The notes beneath the pieces were generated by a model, which was not told the origin of the DNA, did no database searches, and saw only the letters and a list, made by a program, of their open reading frames with translations. The translations under genes were made by a program, and so were the position numbers. From the NCBI GenBank assembly GCA_040391535.1, contig JBEBXQ010000029.1, positions 1 through 38,115 on the forward strand: 38,115 bases of DNA, read 5' to 3'. Below, piece after piece: positions 7,599 through 16,174 of the stretch (the first letter of the stretch is position 1; the number at the start of each line of letters is the position of its first letter). The DNA comes from JBEBXQ01 sp040391535. GTDB lineage: Bacteria > Bacteroidota > Bacteroidia > Cytophagales > Spirosomataceae.

Positions 7599-9083
7599 TC
7601 AGTTATATCCTTCATTCTGTTTCAAATTCGGATTTACATCCATTTCGTTTTGCGGTATCGGGAACACATAGTGCTTAGGTTCGATATTGAATTTTTTGAT
7701 CTGCTTTTCCAGGGCACCTCTGCGCTTTAAGTCAAAATATGCATGGCCTTCCAGACAAAACTCCCAGCCACGTTCCTGCAATATGGCATCACCTAAGGTT
7801 TCTTTGGTAAAATTCCCCGGAATTAAAGGCGCCAGACCAGCTCTTGCACGAACTATGTTGATACCTTTGACAGCTTCGGCACTGGGGCCATTTGCCTCAT
7901 TTTCCGCTTCTGAATGCATCAGAAGTACATCCGAATAGCGAATAATCGGCATATTAGTGGCATAATCAGCCGTTCCTGTAGCCTGATTATCATCCGCACT
8001 CACAAACTTGTTGAAATGAGGTATTGTGATGGTCTCCGGATAAGTATAAACAATGCCATTTCCACGGATATCAGGATAAGAAAGCACAAAAGTTTTTTCT
8101 CTCCTTTTATCTGTTGTTGCCATAGAATTAATGAATTCTACTTCAGCAACAATAGAGGACCAGCCATCAAGCTTCAGCTGATTACCACTACGGATTCCGC
8201 TGAAAGTAGGATAATCCCTGCCCAGTCCCAATCCCCCGCTGGCTAATTCTATACTAAAAATATACTCTTTCGCGTGTTCATTGGCTACAAGGAATACATC
8301 TTCATACTTCTCATGCAATCCATACCCGAATTCAGCATTATTGATGATCTTATTTGCTTCCTGAGCAGCTAATGCCCAGTTCTCTGTTTTGTTCCACGGC
8401 TTACCTGCACGGGTGATATACGCTTTTACCAGCATAGCCTGAGCGGCACCTGAGGTAGCCCTTCCCAGGTCAGCTCCCGTATATTTAGCCGGTAAATTAC
8501 CGGCAGCAAACTGAAGGTCATCAATAATAAGCTGCCAGACCTGATCATCAGTACCCACGTTGGTAGGGTACAGCTCTGCTTTGTTTTCCTCTGTTATATA
8601 GGGTACATGATCAAAAAAACGAACCAATGTCAGATAAGCCATTCCTCTTAAAAAGCGCGTTTCTCCCACTAACCGGTTTTTCATGGCATCGCTCGAATAC
8701 GTCACCCCCGGAGCAAATTCCAGTACCGTATTGGCACGGTCTATCATCTTATACAAAGAGCCCCAGATCTGCGGGAAACCGGTTGATCCGGTTGTCCAGG
8801 TAAACTGGTCCATCTCTGTACGCCAGGCTTCTCCTGAGAAATTCGGCCAGGAGGCCTCCCCAGGATACTCGGCAGCAAGCCAGATTTGCCGCCCCCATGC
8901 GTCTTGAGTCAGTGTCGTATTATAGACTGACGCCACCGCCGCTTTAATATCATTTTCAGTTTTATAGAAGTTCAACGGAGTAAGGGAGTCATAGACCTTC
9001 TCTGTTAAAAACTCCTCATGGCAAGAAGTGGTGCCCAATAAGCAAATGGCAACACTGGCCCATATTTTAATATTATTTTTCAT
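7599..9083 (-). CDS. SusD/RagB family nutrient-binding outer membrane lipoprotein
   Basis: SusD-like lipoproteins form the extracellular lid of SusC transporters and capture glycans or peptides. The 494-residue protein has a lipoprotein signal peptide with lipobox LGTTSC (lipidated Cys21), followed by acidic residues (HEEF) consistent with surface export. The N-terminal SusD pattern (EEFLTEKVYDSLTPLNFYKTENDIKAAVASVYN region) and the C-terminal RagB pattern (VKGINIVRARAG ... LQERGWEFCLEGHAYFDLKR) are clear. It lies 42 bp downstream of the SusC gene and is evidently cotranscribed. There are no glycoside hydrolases, peptidases or regulators next to the pair, so the substrate cannot be inferred. 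Confidence 0.95.
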   Translation of the reverse strand: MKNNIKIWASVAICLLGTTSCHEEFLTEKVYDSLTPLNFYKTENDIKAAVASVYNTTLTQDAWGRQIWLAAEYPGEASWPNFSGEAWRTEMDQFTWTTGSTGFPQIWGSLYKMIDRANTVLEFAPGVTYSSDAMKNRLVGETRFLRGMAYLTLVRFFDHVPYITEENKAELYPTNVGTDDQVWQLIIDDLQFAAGNLPAKYTGADLGRATSGAAQAMLVKAYITRAGKPWNKTENWALAAQEANKIINNAEFGYGLHEKYEDVFLVANEHAKEYIFSIELASGGLGLGRDYPTFSGIRSGNQLKLDGWSSIVAEVEFINSMATTDKRREKTFVLSYPDIRGNGIVYTYPETITIPHFNKFVSADDNQATGTADYATNMPIIRYSDVLLMHSEAENEANGPSAEAVKGINIVRARAGLAPLIPGNFTKETLGDAILQERGWEFCLEGHAYFDLKRRGALEKQIKKFNIEPKHYVFPIPQNEMDVNPNLKQNEGYN

Positions 9084-9125
9084 CGTGAATTACCTTACTA
9101 TTGATAAAATTCAAACCCTAACTGC

Positions 9126-12100
9126 TTAAAACCCTACATTCAACCCTACTAGAAACGATTTAGCCATAGGATAAGCATTGTAGTCAACGCCTAACTGCAG
9201 GTTACTGTTTCCGGTTGTATTGACCTCGGGATCAAATCCGCTGTATTTGGTAAATGTCAGCAAATTCTGGCCTGTCACATAAACCCTTAAAGAACTTACC
9301 ACTTTGGTCGGACGGAAGGTATAACCTAATGTCATGGTTTTCACACGCAAAAAGGAACCGTCTTCAATCAGCCAGGACGACTGCATTAAAAGAGGATTAA
9401 CACTTACCCGGGCTCTTGAAATGTCCGTATTCGTATTAGTGGGTGTCCAGCGGTTAAGTATCTCCCTGCGTTGACTGGCCCACGGAGATGAAACGTTACT
9501 TTCTCCCCTCTGTACATTCAGGATATCATTACCATAAGAACCCTGCATATAAACTGCCAGGTCAAAACCTTTATAGTTGAAATTATTGGACCATCCGAAA
9601 ATGAAATCAGGATTAGGGTCACCCACAATCATACGATCATCTACAAGCGAAATTTGTCCGTCGCCGTTACGATCTACAAAACGTGCATCACCCAATACAT
9701 CTGAAGGATTTTTAGGGCCTGCATCTAATTGTTCCTGATTCTGGAATACACCGTCATACTTCAGCAAATTCCATACTCCTACCGGCAAACCTGGTTCCAG
9801 CCATGAACCGGTTACTTTCAGGTGTCCTGAGATTTCTCCCTGAACTGCAGGCGTAAACCCGGGAATTTCCAATACTTTATTGCGGTTTCTGGACCAGTTC
9901 AAGTTGGTATTCCATGTAAATTCTCTGTCAATAACCGTACCTCCCAGCGCAAGTTCCAGCCCTTTGTTTTCAAGGCTTCCGACGTTACGGAAGATCGAAC
10001 CAAAGCCAGAGGTGGTGGGAATGCTGATGTTCCAGAGCAGATCCGTTGTCTTTTTGTAATAATAATCTGCTACAAATGAAACCCGGTTATTAAACAGCTC
10101 GATATCAATACCAAAATCGGTAGTGGCTGTCGTTTCCCATTTCAGATCAGGATTCGGGATATTATTGGGTCCTAAGCCTGAATTCAGCTGATCATTGAAC
10201 GGATAGTTATAAACACTCAAACGTGCCAGCGACTGGTAGTTGGCAATGTTCTGATTACCGGTTAAACCGTAACTTGCTCTCACTTTTAATCCGCTGATAT
10301 GATCAACAGATTTCATGAAATCTTCTTCAGACACTTTCCAACCCACGGCAACCGACGGGAAGAATGCCCATTTATTATTGGCACCAAATCTGGAACTACC
10401 ATCAGAACGTCCGGTAAGTGATAACAGGTATTTATCCCGGAACGAGTAGTTGATACGACCTAAATAGGACACCAGCTGATTCTGTGACTTCGATGAAGTC
10501 GGATTTGAAAACTTGGCCCCTGCTCCCAAATTAGAAGAGCCGTACAGGTCGGTCAGGAAGTCGGTAGCATTAGCCGAGAATTGCTGATTGGTCTCTGTTT
10601 GCCAGGTATAACCTGCCAGTACATTAAAAGAATGCTGACCAACGAGCTTATTATAAGTCAGGATATTTTCATTCAGGTAAGATACCGAACGACGATTAGC
10701 CTGCGATGCACGTCCGTTGGCATTATAACCAGCCACAGTGGTGCGCGGATCATATGTTTCCCTGTTAGCATTAGACATGTCGGCACCAATCGACACTTTC
10801 AGTGACAAGTCACTGATGATATTCCAGGTTAAAGCGGTTGTACCCATGAAGCGGTCAATCACCTGCTTATCCGTACGATCCAGAGCCATAGGCACAGGGT
10901 TAGGCACGGTAGATCCGCCAGGTGTCGGATTTAAACGTGTGTAATTGCCGTCAGCCTGAAAAATCGGTACAGTAGGCGGCATCGTTAAAGCAGCATTCAC
11001 CGTGCTTCCATCACTACCGCCTCCACCTTCAGAGCCACCATTATTTCCCCATATTTTGGTTCCGGTAATATTGGTAGCAAGCGTAAGATTTTTACCAAGC
11101 CTTGAATCAATATTAGCTTTCACTGAAGCACGCTTGAAATCTGAATTCTTCAGAATACCTAACTGATCAAAATATCCTCCCGAAATTGCAAAGCGCGTAT
11201 TATCATTTCCACCCGAAACGGTTAGGTTATGATTTTGCATAGGAGCCGTTCTGAACACCTCATTCTGATAATCAACACCTTCTCCCAGCGCACTGATTTC
11301 CGGAAAATTATAAGGATCAAGCGCGTTAGGGAACGCCGGGGTAGCCACACCACTGTTAGCACGGGCTTCGTTTACCAGTTCGGCAAACTCCCGTGCATTC
11401 ATCATATCAAGTTTCTTCGCTAATTTCTGGGAACCGTAGTACATATCATAGGAAACTACCGTTTTACCGGCCTTTCCTCGCTTGGTGGTAATCAATACCA
11501 CCCCATTGGCACCCCTTGAGCCGTAAATGGCAGTAGCCGAAGCGTCTTTCAATACTTCAATGGATGCGATATCATTAGGATTTATGGACGAAAGCGGATT
11601 TTGCCCTGCTCCCTGCCCGCCTGCCGATCCACCCGCTGTAATCGGGTACCCGTCTACTACATACAATGGCTCATTCCCACTGCTTAATGAATTTCCTCCA
11701 CGTACACGAATCATGACCCGCCCGCCCGGAGCAGACGACGCCTGGGTAACCTGGACACCGGCCACACGACCCTGAATCGCCTGGTCAAAAGAAGTCATGG
11801 GCAGTTTTTTCAGATCTTCCGCTTTGATAGAGGCTACAGAACCGGTAAGATCACTCTTCCTTTGTGTACCATATCCTATCACCACCACTTCCTCAAGGGC
11901 CTTGCTGTCGGTCTGAAGTTTAATATCAAGTGATGTCTGATTAGTTACGGCAACCTCCTGACTGATGTACCCCACAAAAGAGAAAATCAGCACCGCATTC
12001 TCATCAGGCACACTCAGCGAAAAAAGACCGTTCAAATCTGTAATAGTACCGGTAGAGCTGTTCTTTAAAACAATACTCACACCTGGAAGCGCCTCCCCTT

Positions 12101-12287
12101 TTTCGTCTGTTACTTTACCTGTAATCGTTTGTTCATCAATACCAGCAGCATAACGGTGACCTGTAGCAGGCTCATACGCGCGACTAAATCCGGTTAAGGG
12201 ACTTAATCCAACCGACCCGATTACAACACATGTGGCTGTACATTTCAGGAGCCTCGATTTAGTTAAACTACGAAAAAATACATTCAT
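9126..12287 (-). CDS. SusC/RagA family TonB-linked outer membrane protein
   Basis: This 1053-residue TonB-dependent transporter carries ligands delivered by its SusD partner across the outer membrane. In order it has a signal/leader segment (1 to about 45), a carboxypeptidase regulatory-like beta-sandwich (about 54-125, starting ITGKVTDEKGEALPGVSI), a TonB-box-like stretch LEEVVVIGYGTQRKSDLTGSV (131-151), the plug domain with the SusC signature (PLYVVDGYPI, about 207-216, and SIEVLKDASATAIYGSRGANGVV), and a 22-strand-type beta-barrel to the C-terminus. It is the first gene of the SusC-SusD operon. No ECF sigma/anti-sigma pair lies next to it. The 519-bp upstream region separates it from carB. 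Confidence 0.95.
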   Translation of the reverse strand: MNVFFRSLTKSRLLKCTATCVVIGSVGLSPLTGFSRAYEPATGHRYAAGIDEQTITGKVTDEKGEALPGVSIVLKNSSTGTITDLNGLFSLSVPDENAVLIFSFVGYISQEVAVTNQTSLDIKLQTDSKALEEVVVIGYGTQRKSDLTGSVASIKAEDLKKLPMTSFDQAIQGRVAGVQVTQASSAPGGRVMIRVRGGNSLSSGNEPLYVVDGYPITAGGSAGGQGAGQNPLSSINPNDIASIEVLKDASATAIYGSRGANGVVLITTKRGKAGKTVVSYDMYYGSQKLAKKLDMMNAREFAELVNEARANSGVATPAFPNALDPYNFPEISALGEGVDYQNEVFRTAPMQNHNLTVSGGNDNTRFAISGGYFDQLGILKNSDFKRASVKANIDSRLGKNLTLATNITGTKIWGNNGGSEGGGGSDGSTVNAALTMPPTVPIFQADGNYTRLNPTPGGSTVPNPVPMALDRTDKQVIDRFMGTTALTWNIISDLSLKVSIGADMSNANRETYDPRTTVAGYNANGRASQANRRSVSYLNENILTYNKLVGQHSFNVLAGYTWQTETNQQFSANATDFLTDLYGSSNLGAGAKFSNPTSSKSQNQLVSYLGRINYSFRDKYLLSLTGRSDGSSRFGANNKWAFFPSVAVGWKVSEEDFMKSVDHISGLKVRASYGLTGNQNIANYQSLARLSVYNYPFNDQLNSGLGPNNIPNPDLKWETTATTDFGIDIELFNNRVSFVADYYYKKTTDLLWNISIPTTSGFGSIFRNVGSLENKGLELALGGTVIDREFTWNTNLNWSRNRNKVLEIPGFTPAVQGEISGHLKVTGSWLEPGLPVGVWNLLKYDGVFQNQEQLDAGPKNPSDVLGDARFVDRNGDGQISLVDDRMIVGDPNPDFIFGWSNNFNYKGFDLAVYMQGSYGNDILNVQRGESNVSSPWASQRREILNRWTPTNTNTDISRARVSVNPLLMQSSWLIEDGSFLRVKTMTLGYTFRPTKVVSSLRVYVTGQNLLTFTKYSGFDPEVNTTGNSNLQLGVDYNAYPMAKSFLVGLNVGF

Positions 12288-12687
12288 AAAAAGTTTATTT
12301 TAGGAAAATTCGTAAATCCGGCCCCGTATCCAACTCCTTCGTTCCATTGAAACTGCAGGCCTGTTAATTACAGACTCCAATCTAATCCGGCCACCCTTAC
12401 AATATTTTATTTTTTTGCCCAATAAATACTATTAGCATAATTGTACATTTCCATTTTACCACATTTCATAACCTCATACAGGCTCAAAAATCACCTGTTT
12501 TACGATTGAGGCATTTGGATTAAAAAAGTTTTGTCATCCGGGATATTTATTATGATTAATTGTCGAGTGGGGTATTTTGCGAAAAATATTCTGACACCAC
12601 AAATAATTAATCAGCTAACAATCAGATACATAATCTATTTTTTTTCAATTTTTGAAATAAATAATAGTAGTTCTTCAAATCCTCTCC

Positions 12688-12695
12688 TAACTTTG
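12688..12695 (+). promoter_or_regulatory. Putative carB promoter -7 element
   Basis: TAACTTTG is an exact match to the Bacteroidota -7 consensus TAnnTTTG and is followed by CA, as is common in this phylum. No good TTG is present at the -33 position. Transcription would begin near 12701, leaving a leader of about 105 nt before the carB GTG. Confidence 0.6.
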
Positions 12696-12702
12696 CACAA
12701 TT

Positions 12703-12727
12703 TTTGGATCCACCCTATTGGTCCAAA
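12703..12727 (+). other. Hairpin at the 5' end of the carB leader
   Basis: TTTGGATCC (12703-12711) can pair with GGTCCAAA (12720-12727) over 8 bp with one bulged T. It falls at the expected transcript 5' end. It is not followed by a T-tract, so it is not a terminator; a 5' stability or regulatory role is only possible. Confidence 0.35.
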
Positions 12728-12770
12728 TCAATTGCAGAGGTTATATATTATTCATAAATTGATAAGTCAG

Positions 12771-12786
12771 ATAGCCGGAAGGCTAT
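12771..12786 (+). other. GNRA-capped hairpin just upstream of the carB start
   Basis: ATAGCC (12771-12776) pairs perfectly with GGCTAT (12781-12786) around a GGAA tetraloop. It ends 20 nt before the GTG start, close to the ribosome-binding region, so it could influence initiation. Function is not shown by the sequence. Confidence 0.4.
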
Positions 12787-12806
12787 AGCAAAATTCTTTT
12801 ACTACC

Positions 12807-15650
12807 GTGCCCAAAAATCCAGCAATTAAATCCGTCCTAATTATTGGTTCAGGTCCAATCGTTATCGGTCAGGCTTGTGAATTCGATTATTCCGGTTCAC
12901 AGGCAGCTCGTTCCCTGAAAGAAGAGGGAATCGAAGTTTCTCTGATCAACTCTAATCCGGCCACGATCATGACAGATCCTATTAATGCTGATCATGTTTA
13001 TCTGAAGCCGCTGGAAAGAAAATCCATTATAGAAATTCTGGAAAAACATCAGGCAATGGGTCGCCCTATTGACGCCGTACTTCCTACAATGGGTGGACAA
13101 ACTGCCTTAAACCTGGCTATCGATTGTGACAAAGCCGGGATTTGGGAGAAATACAATGTTCAGATTATCGGTGTGGATATCAGAGCGATTGAAACCACGG
13201 AAGATCGTGAGAAATTCCGCCTGAAAATGCTTGAACTGGGAGTTAATGTCTGTAAAGGACGTACGGCCCGCAGCTTTCTGGAAGGAAAAGAGATTGCACA
13301 GGAAATCGGCTTCCCGCTGGTCATCCGCCCTTCTTATACACTGGGAGGAACAGGTGGTGGCTTTGTTGATAAGCCTGAAGACTTTGATAAAGCTTTAACC
13401 AATGGGTTGCACGCTTCGCCTGTACATGAGGTACTGGTAGAACAAAGTGTAATGGGCTGGAAAGAATATGAACTGGAATTGCTTCGCGACGGAAACGGCA
13501 ACTTCATTATTATCTGTTCGATTGAAAACTTCGATCCGATGGGTATTCATACCGGAGACAGCATTACCGTAGCACCGGCTATGACGCTTTCTGATACTAT
13601 CTATCAGAAAATGCGTGATCTTTCCATCAGAATGATGAACGGTATCGGTAAGTTTGCCGGAGGATGTAACGTTCAGTTTTCAGTCAATCCTGAAACTGAT
13701 GATATTATTGCCATCGAGATCAATCCACGGGTATCACGTTCTTCTGCCTTAGCATCAAAAGCTACAGGCTACCCCATTGCGAAGATCGCGACCAAAATGG
13801 CCATCGGATATAACCTCGATGAGCTGATTAACCCTATCACAGGTACTACTTCGGCCTTCTTTGAACCGACAATCGACTATGTGATTGTAAAAATCCCACG
13901 CTGGAACTTTGATAAGTTTCCGGGGTCCGACCGTTCACTGGGCTTGCAGATGAAGTCGGTAGGAGAAGCTATGGGGATCGGCCGTAATTTCCAGGAAGCA
14001 TTGCAAAAAGCATGTCAGTCACTGGAAATCAGACGCAACGGACTGGGTGCTGACGGACGGGAATTAAGAGATCAGGAAGCAATCAAGCATAGTCTTGCCA
14101 ATCCAAGCTGGAACCGTCTTTTCCATATCTATGACGCCTTCAAGATTGGTTTGTCATTCAAAACCATTCAGTCACTTACCAAAATTGACAAATGGTTCCT
14201 GCGTCAGATTGAGGAACTGATTGAACTGGAGCGTAAAATCGAAAAATACCATCTGGAAGAATTGCCGGCCAATCTGTTACTGGAAGCCAAACAAAAAGGA
14301 TATGCCGATCGCCAGATTGCACACCTGCTGGGTGTAAAAGAAAGTAAAGTATACGAACAACGCCATTCGCTGGGTATTAAGCGCGTCTATAAATGCGTGG
14401 ATACCTGTGCGGCTGAGTTTGAAGCCAGTACGCCTTATTATTATTCAACCTTCAACTTTAACGAAGGTATCGCTGATAATGAATCGGTAGCTTCGGGCAA
14501 GAAAAAGGTTGTGGTGCTGGGTTCAGGTCCTAACCGCATCGGGCAGGGTATTGAGTTTGATTATTCCTGTGTGCACGGAGTGCTTGCCGCAAAAGAATGT
14601 GGTTACGAGACCATCATGATCAACTGTAACCCCGAAACGGTATCCACTGACCCTGATATTGCTGACAAGCTTTATTTTGAGCCTGTTTTCTGGGAACATG
14701 TATATGATATTATTCAACACGAAAAACCGGAAGGCGTAATCGTACAGCTGGGTGGCCAAACGGCGCTCAAGATGGCGGAAAAGCTCGAAAAATATGGCAT
14801 TAAGATCCTTGGCAGCAGCTTTCATTCACTCGACTGGGCTGAAGACCGCGGACGCTTCTCTGCACTGTTAAGTGACCTGGATATCCCATATCCCAAATTC
14901 GGTACCGTCAGAACTTCTGATGCCGCAGTAGAGTTGTCACGTGACCTTGGTTTCCCGCTGCTGGTTCGTCCGAGCTACGTGCTGGGTGGACAAAGCATGA
15001 AAATTGTCATCAACGAAACTGAACTGGAACAGCACGTTGTCAAAATCCTGAATGATATTCCTGATAATAATATCCTGCTTGACCACTTCCTGGAAGGAGC
15101 TATTGAAGCAGAAGCCGATGCTATCTGTGATGGTGAAGATGCCTACATTATCGGGATTATGGAACATATTGAGCCTGCGGGTATTCACTCCGGAGACTCA
15201 CATGCTGCACTCCCACCGTTTGATCTGACAGAGGACGAAATCAAACAGATCGAAAATCATACTTACAAAATTGCCAAGGCAATGAATGTAATAGGTTTGA
15301 TTAACGTTCAGTTTGCGATTAAAAACGGTATTGTATATGTTATTGAGGCCAATCCGAGAGCTTCCCGTACTGTTCCTTTTATCTGTAAAGCCTATCAGGA
15401 GCCGTATGTGAACTATGCTACCAAAATGATGCTGGGCGCTAAAAAAGTCAAAGACTTTGATTTCAAACCTGTAAAACATGGCTGGGCATTAAAAATTCCT
15501 GTATTCTCTTTCAATAAATTTCCGAATGTGAATAAGGAACTCGGCCCTGAAATGAAATCAACCGGAGAAGGTATTTACTTTATTGACAGTCTCCAGGATG
15601 AATTCTTCCAGAAGATATACGGAGAAAGAAACCTGTATCTGAGCCGGTAA
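12807..15650 (+). CDS. carB: Carbamoyl-phosphate synthase large subunit, lacking the C-terminal allosteric domain
   Basis: CarB makes carbamoyl phosphate from bicarbonate, ATP and ammonia supplied by CarA, feeding pyrimidine and arginine synthesis. The 947-residue protein has both synthetase halves: the first begins IKSVLIIGSGPIVIGQACEFDYSG with a complete ATP-grasp (PSYTLGGTGGG, EINPRVSRSSA), and the second begins KKVVVLGSGPNRIGQGIEFDYS with PSYVLGGQSM and EANPRASRTVP. It ends about 20 residues after GPEMKSTGE, where E. coli CarB (1073 residues) continues into an MGS-like domain that binds UMP, IMP and ornithine. The stop is followed at once by a strong terminator, so this is a natural end rather than a frameshift. 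I believe similarly short CarB proteins occur in other Bacteroidota, from memory. The start is GTG. carA is not adjacent. Confidence 0.95.
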   Translation: MPKNPAIKSVLIIGSGPIVIGQACEFDYSGSQAARSLKEEGIEVSLINSNPATIMTDPINADHVYLKPLERKSIIEILEKHQAMGRPIDAVLPTMGGQTALNLAIDCDKAGIWEKYNVQIIGVDIRAIETTEDREKFRLKMLELGVNVCKGRTARSFLEGKEIAQEIGFPLVIRPSYTLGGTGGGFVDKPEDFDKALTNGLHASPVHEVLVEQSVMGWKEYELELLRDGNGNFIIICSIENFDPMGIHTGDSITVAPAMTLSDTIYQKMRDLSIRMMNGIGKFAGGCNVQFSVNPETDDIIAIEINPRVSRSSALASKATGYPIAKIATKMAIGYNLDELINPITGTTSAFFEPTIDYVIVKIPRWNFDKFPGSDRSLGLQMKSVGEAMGIGRNFQEALQKACQSLEIRRNGLGADGRELRDQEAIKHSLANPSWNRLFHIYDAFKIGLSFKTIQSLTKIDKWFLRQIEELIELERKIEKYHLEELPANLLLEAKQKGYADRQIAHLLGVKESKVYEQRHSLGIKRVYKCVDTCAAEFEASTPYYYSTFNFNEGIADNESVASGKKKVVVLGSGPNRIGQGIEFDYSCVHGVLAAKECGYETIMINCNPETVSTDPDIADKLYFEPVFWEHVYDIIQHEKPEGVIVQLGGQTALKMAEKLEKYGIKILGSSFHSLDWAEDRGRFSALLSDLDIPYPKFGTVRTSDAAVELSRDLGFPLLVRPSYVLGGQSMKIVINETELEQHVVKILNDIPDNNILLDHFLEGAIEAEADAICDGEDAYIIGIMEHIEPAGIHSGDSHAALPPFDLTEDEIKQIENHTYKIAKAMNVIGLINVQFAIKNGIVYVIEANPRASRTVPFICKAYQEPYVNYATKMMLGAKKVKDFDFKPVKHGWALKIPVFSFNKFPNVNKELGPEMKSTGEGIYFIDSLQDEFFQKIYGERNLYLSR

Positions 15651-15674
15651 GAAATCTGCAAATAAAAGACACTG

Positions 15675-15707
15675 AAAAGGGGCTGCAGACAATCTGCAAC
15701 CCCTTTT
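15675..15707. terminator. Strong bidirectional terminator after carB
   Basis: AAAAGGGG-C-TGCAGA (15675-15689) pairs with TCTGCA-A-CCCCTTTT (15693-15707), 14 bp with one mismatch and a CAA loop. It begins 25 bp after the carB stop. The flanking A and T runs make it suitable in both directions, so it can also end the convergent GNAT transcript. Confidence 0.9.
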
Positions 15708-15745
15708 CTATGACTCATTATCGCCAGGTCATTTCGTTATTGTAA

Positions 15746-16174
15746 TTACATTTCCCTTACAAAATGAAGACTTGTCACAACAAACCGCTTATTAAGATAA
15801 AGGCGGTGTGCCTCGGTTCTTTCAAGGGTTACTCCTGAATCCAGATGAACCTGATGATATCCTTCGGCCTTTGCATAGTCCAGAATCCAGTCGATCAGTT
15901 TGCCCGCGTAGCCGTGTCCCCTGTATTCAGGGACAGTTGATAAGTCATCAATATAAATGTAGCTCCCGCGGTGCAGATTAAATCCTGTTTCGAATACTGC
16001 AACCGCCGCCGCAATGCCGTCTTTCCCGATAAATATCATCCGGCGGTTATCTGCCAGCGTCCGGCGGATCATTTCCGGATATGCTCCCTCACTGATTCCC
16101 GGCCTTAATGCCAGAATCGCCTTTTTACAAAGCAGGTAATCCTCTTCATTAAGTGCGGTACGTACTTCACTCAT
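15746..16174 (-). CDS. GNAT family N-acetyltransferase
   Basis: This 142-residue protein has the GCN5-related acetyltransferase fold. The acetyl-CoA pyrophosphate-binding motif A is clear as VPEYRGHGYAGKLIDWIL (about residues 87-104), preceded by the beta-4 strand YIYIDDLS and followed by HLDSGVTLERTEAHRLYLNKRF, a typical motif B. The acceptor substrate is unknown; it could be a small molecule or a protein N-terminus. The start ATG overlaps the end of ribBA by 8 bp, so it is translated from the same mRNA and is probably coupled, but nothing in the sequence ties its activity to riboflavin. It ends shortly before the shared terminator at 15675-15707. Confidence 0.9.
   Translation of the reverse strand: MSEVRTALNEEDYLLCKKAILALRPGISEGAYPEMIRRTLADNRRMIFIGKDGIAAAVAVFETGFNLHRGSYIYIDDLSTVPEYRGHGYAGKLIDWILDYAKAEGYHQVHLDSGVTLERTEAHRLYLNKRFVVTSLHFVREM

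Larger units (their letters stand above)
12288..12806. other. Divergent intergenic region between SusC gene and carB
   Basis: This 519-bp AT-rich stretch separates two divergently transcribed genes. It contains a clear -7 element for carB at 12688-12695 and two hairpins in the presumed carB leader (listed separately). I found no exact TAnnTTTG element on the minus strand for the SusC gene, and no credible protein-coding ORF or RNA gene. Confidence 0.6.

Noticed and set aside
12531..12788. An 85-residue plus-strand ORF in the SusC-carB intergenic region
   Set aside because: It needs a TTG start, is AT-rich with no recognisable domain, and overlaps the carB promoter and both leader hairpins.
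12381..12964. The 14-base sequence TCTAATCCGGCCAC occurs at 12381-12394 and again at 12951-12964 inside carB
   Set aside because: A few exact 14-base repeats are expected by chance in a 38-kb sequence, and the second copy is ordinary coding sequence.
12807..15650. CarB considered as truncated by a frameshift
   Set aside because: The stop is followed within 25 bp by a strong terminator, leaving no room for a lost 3' segment, and the last residues form a coherent end.
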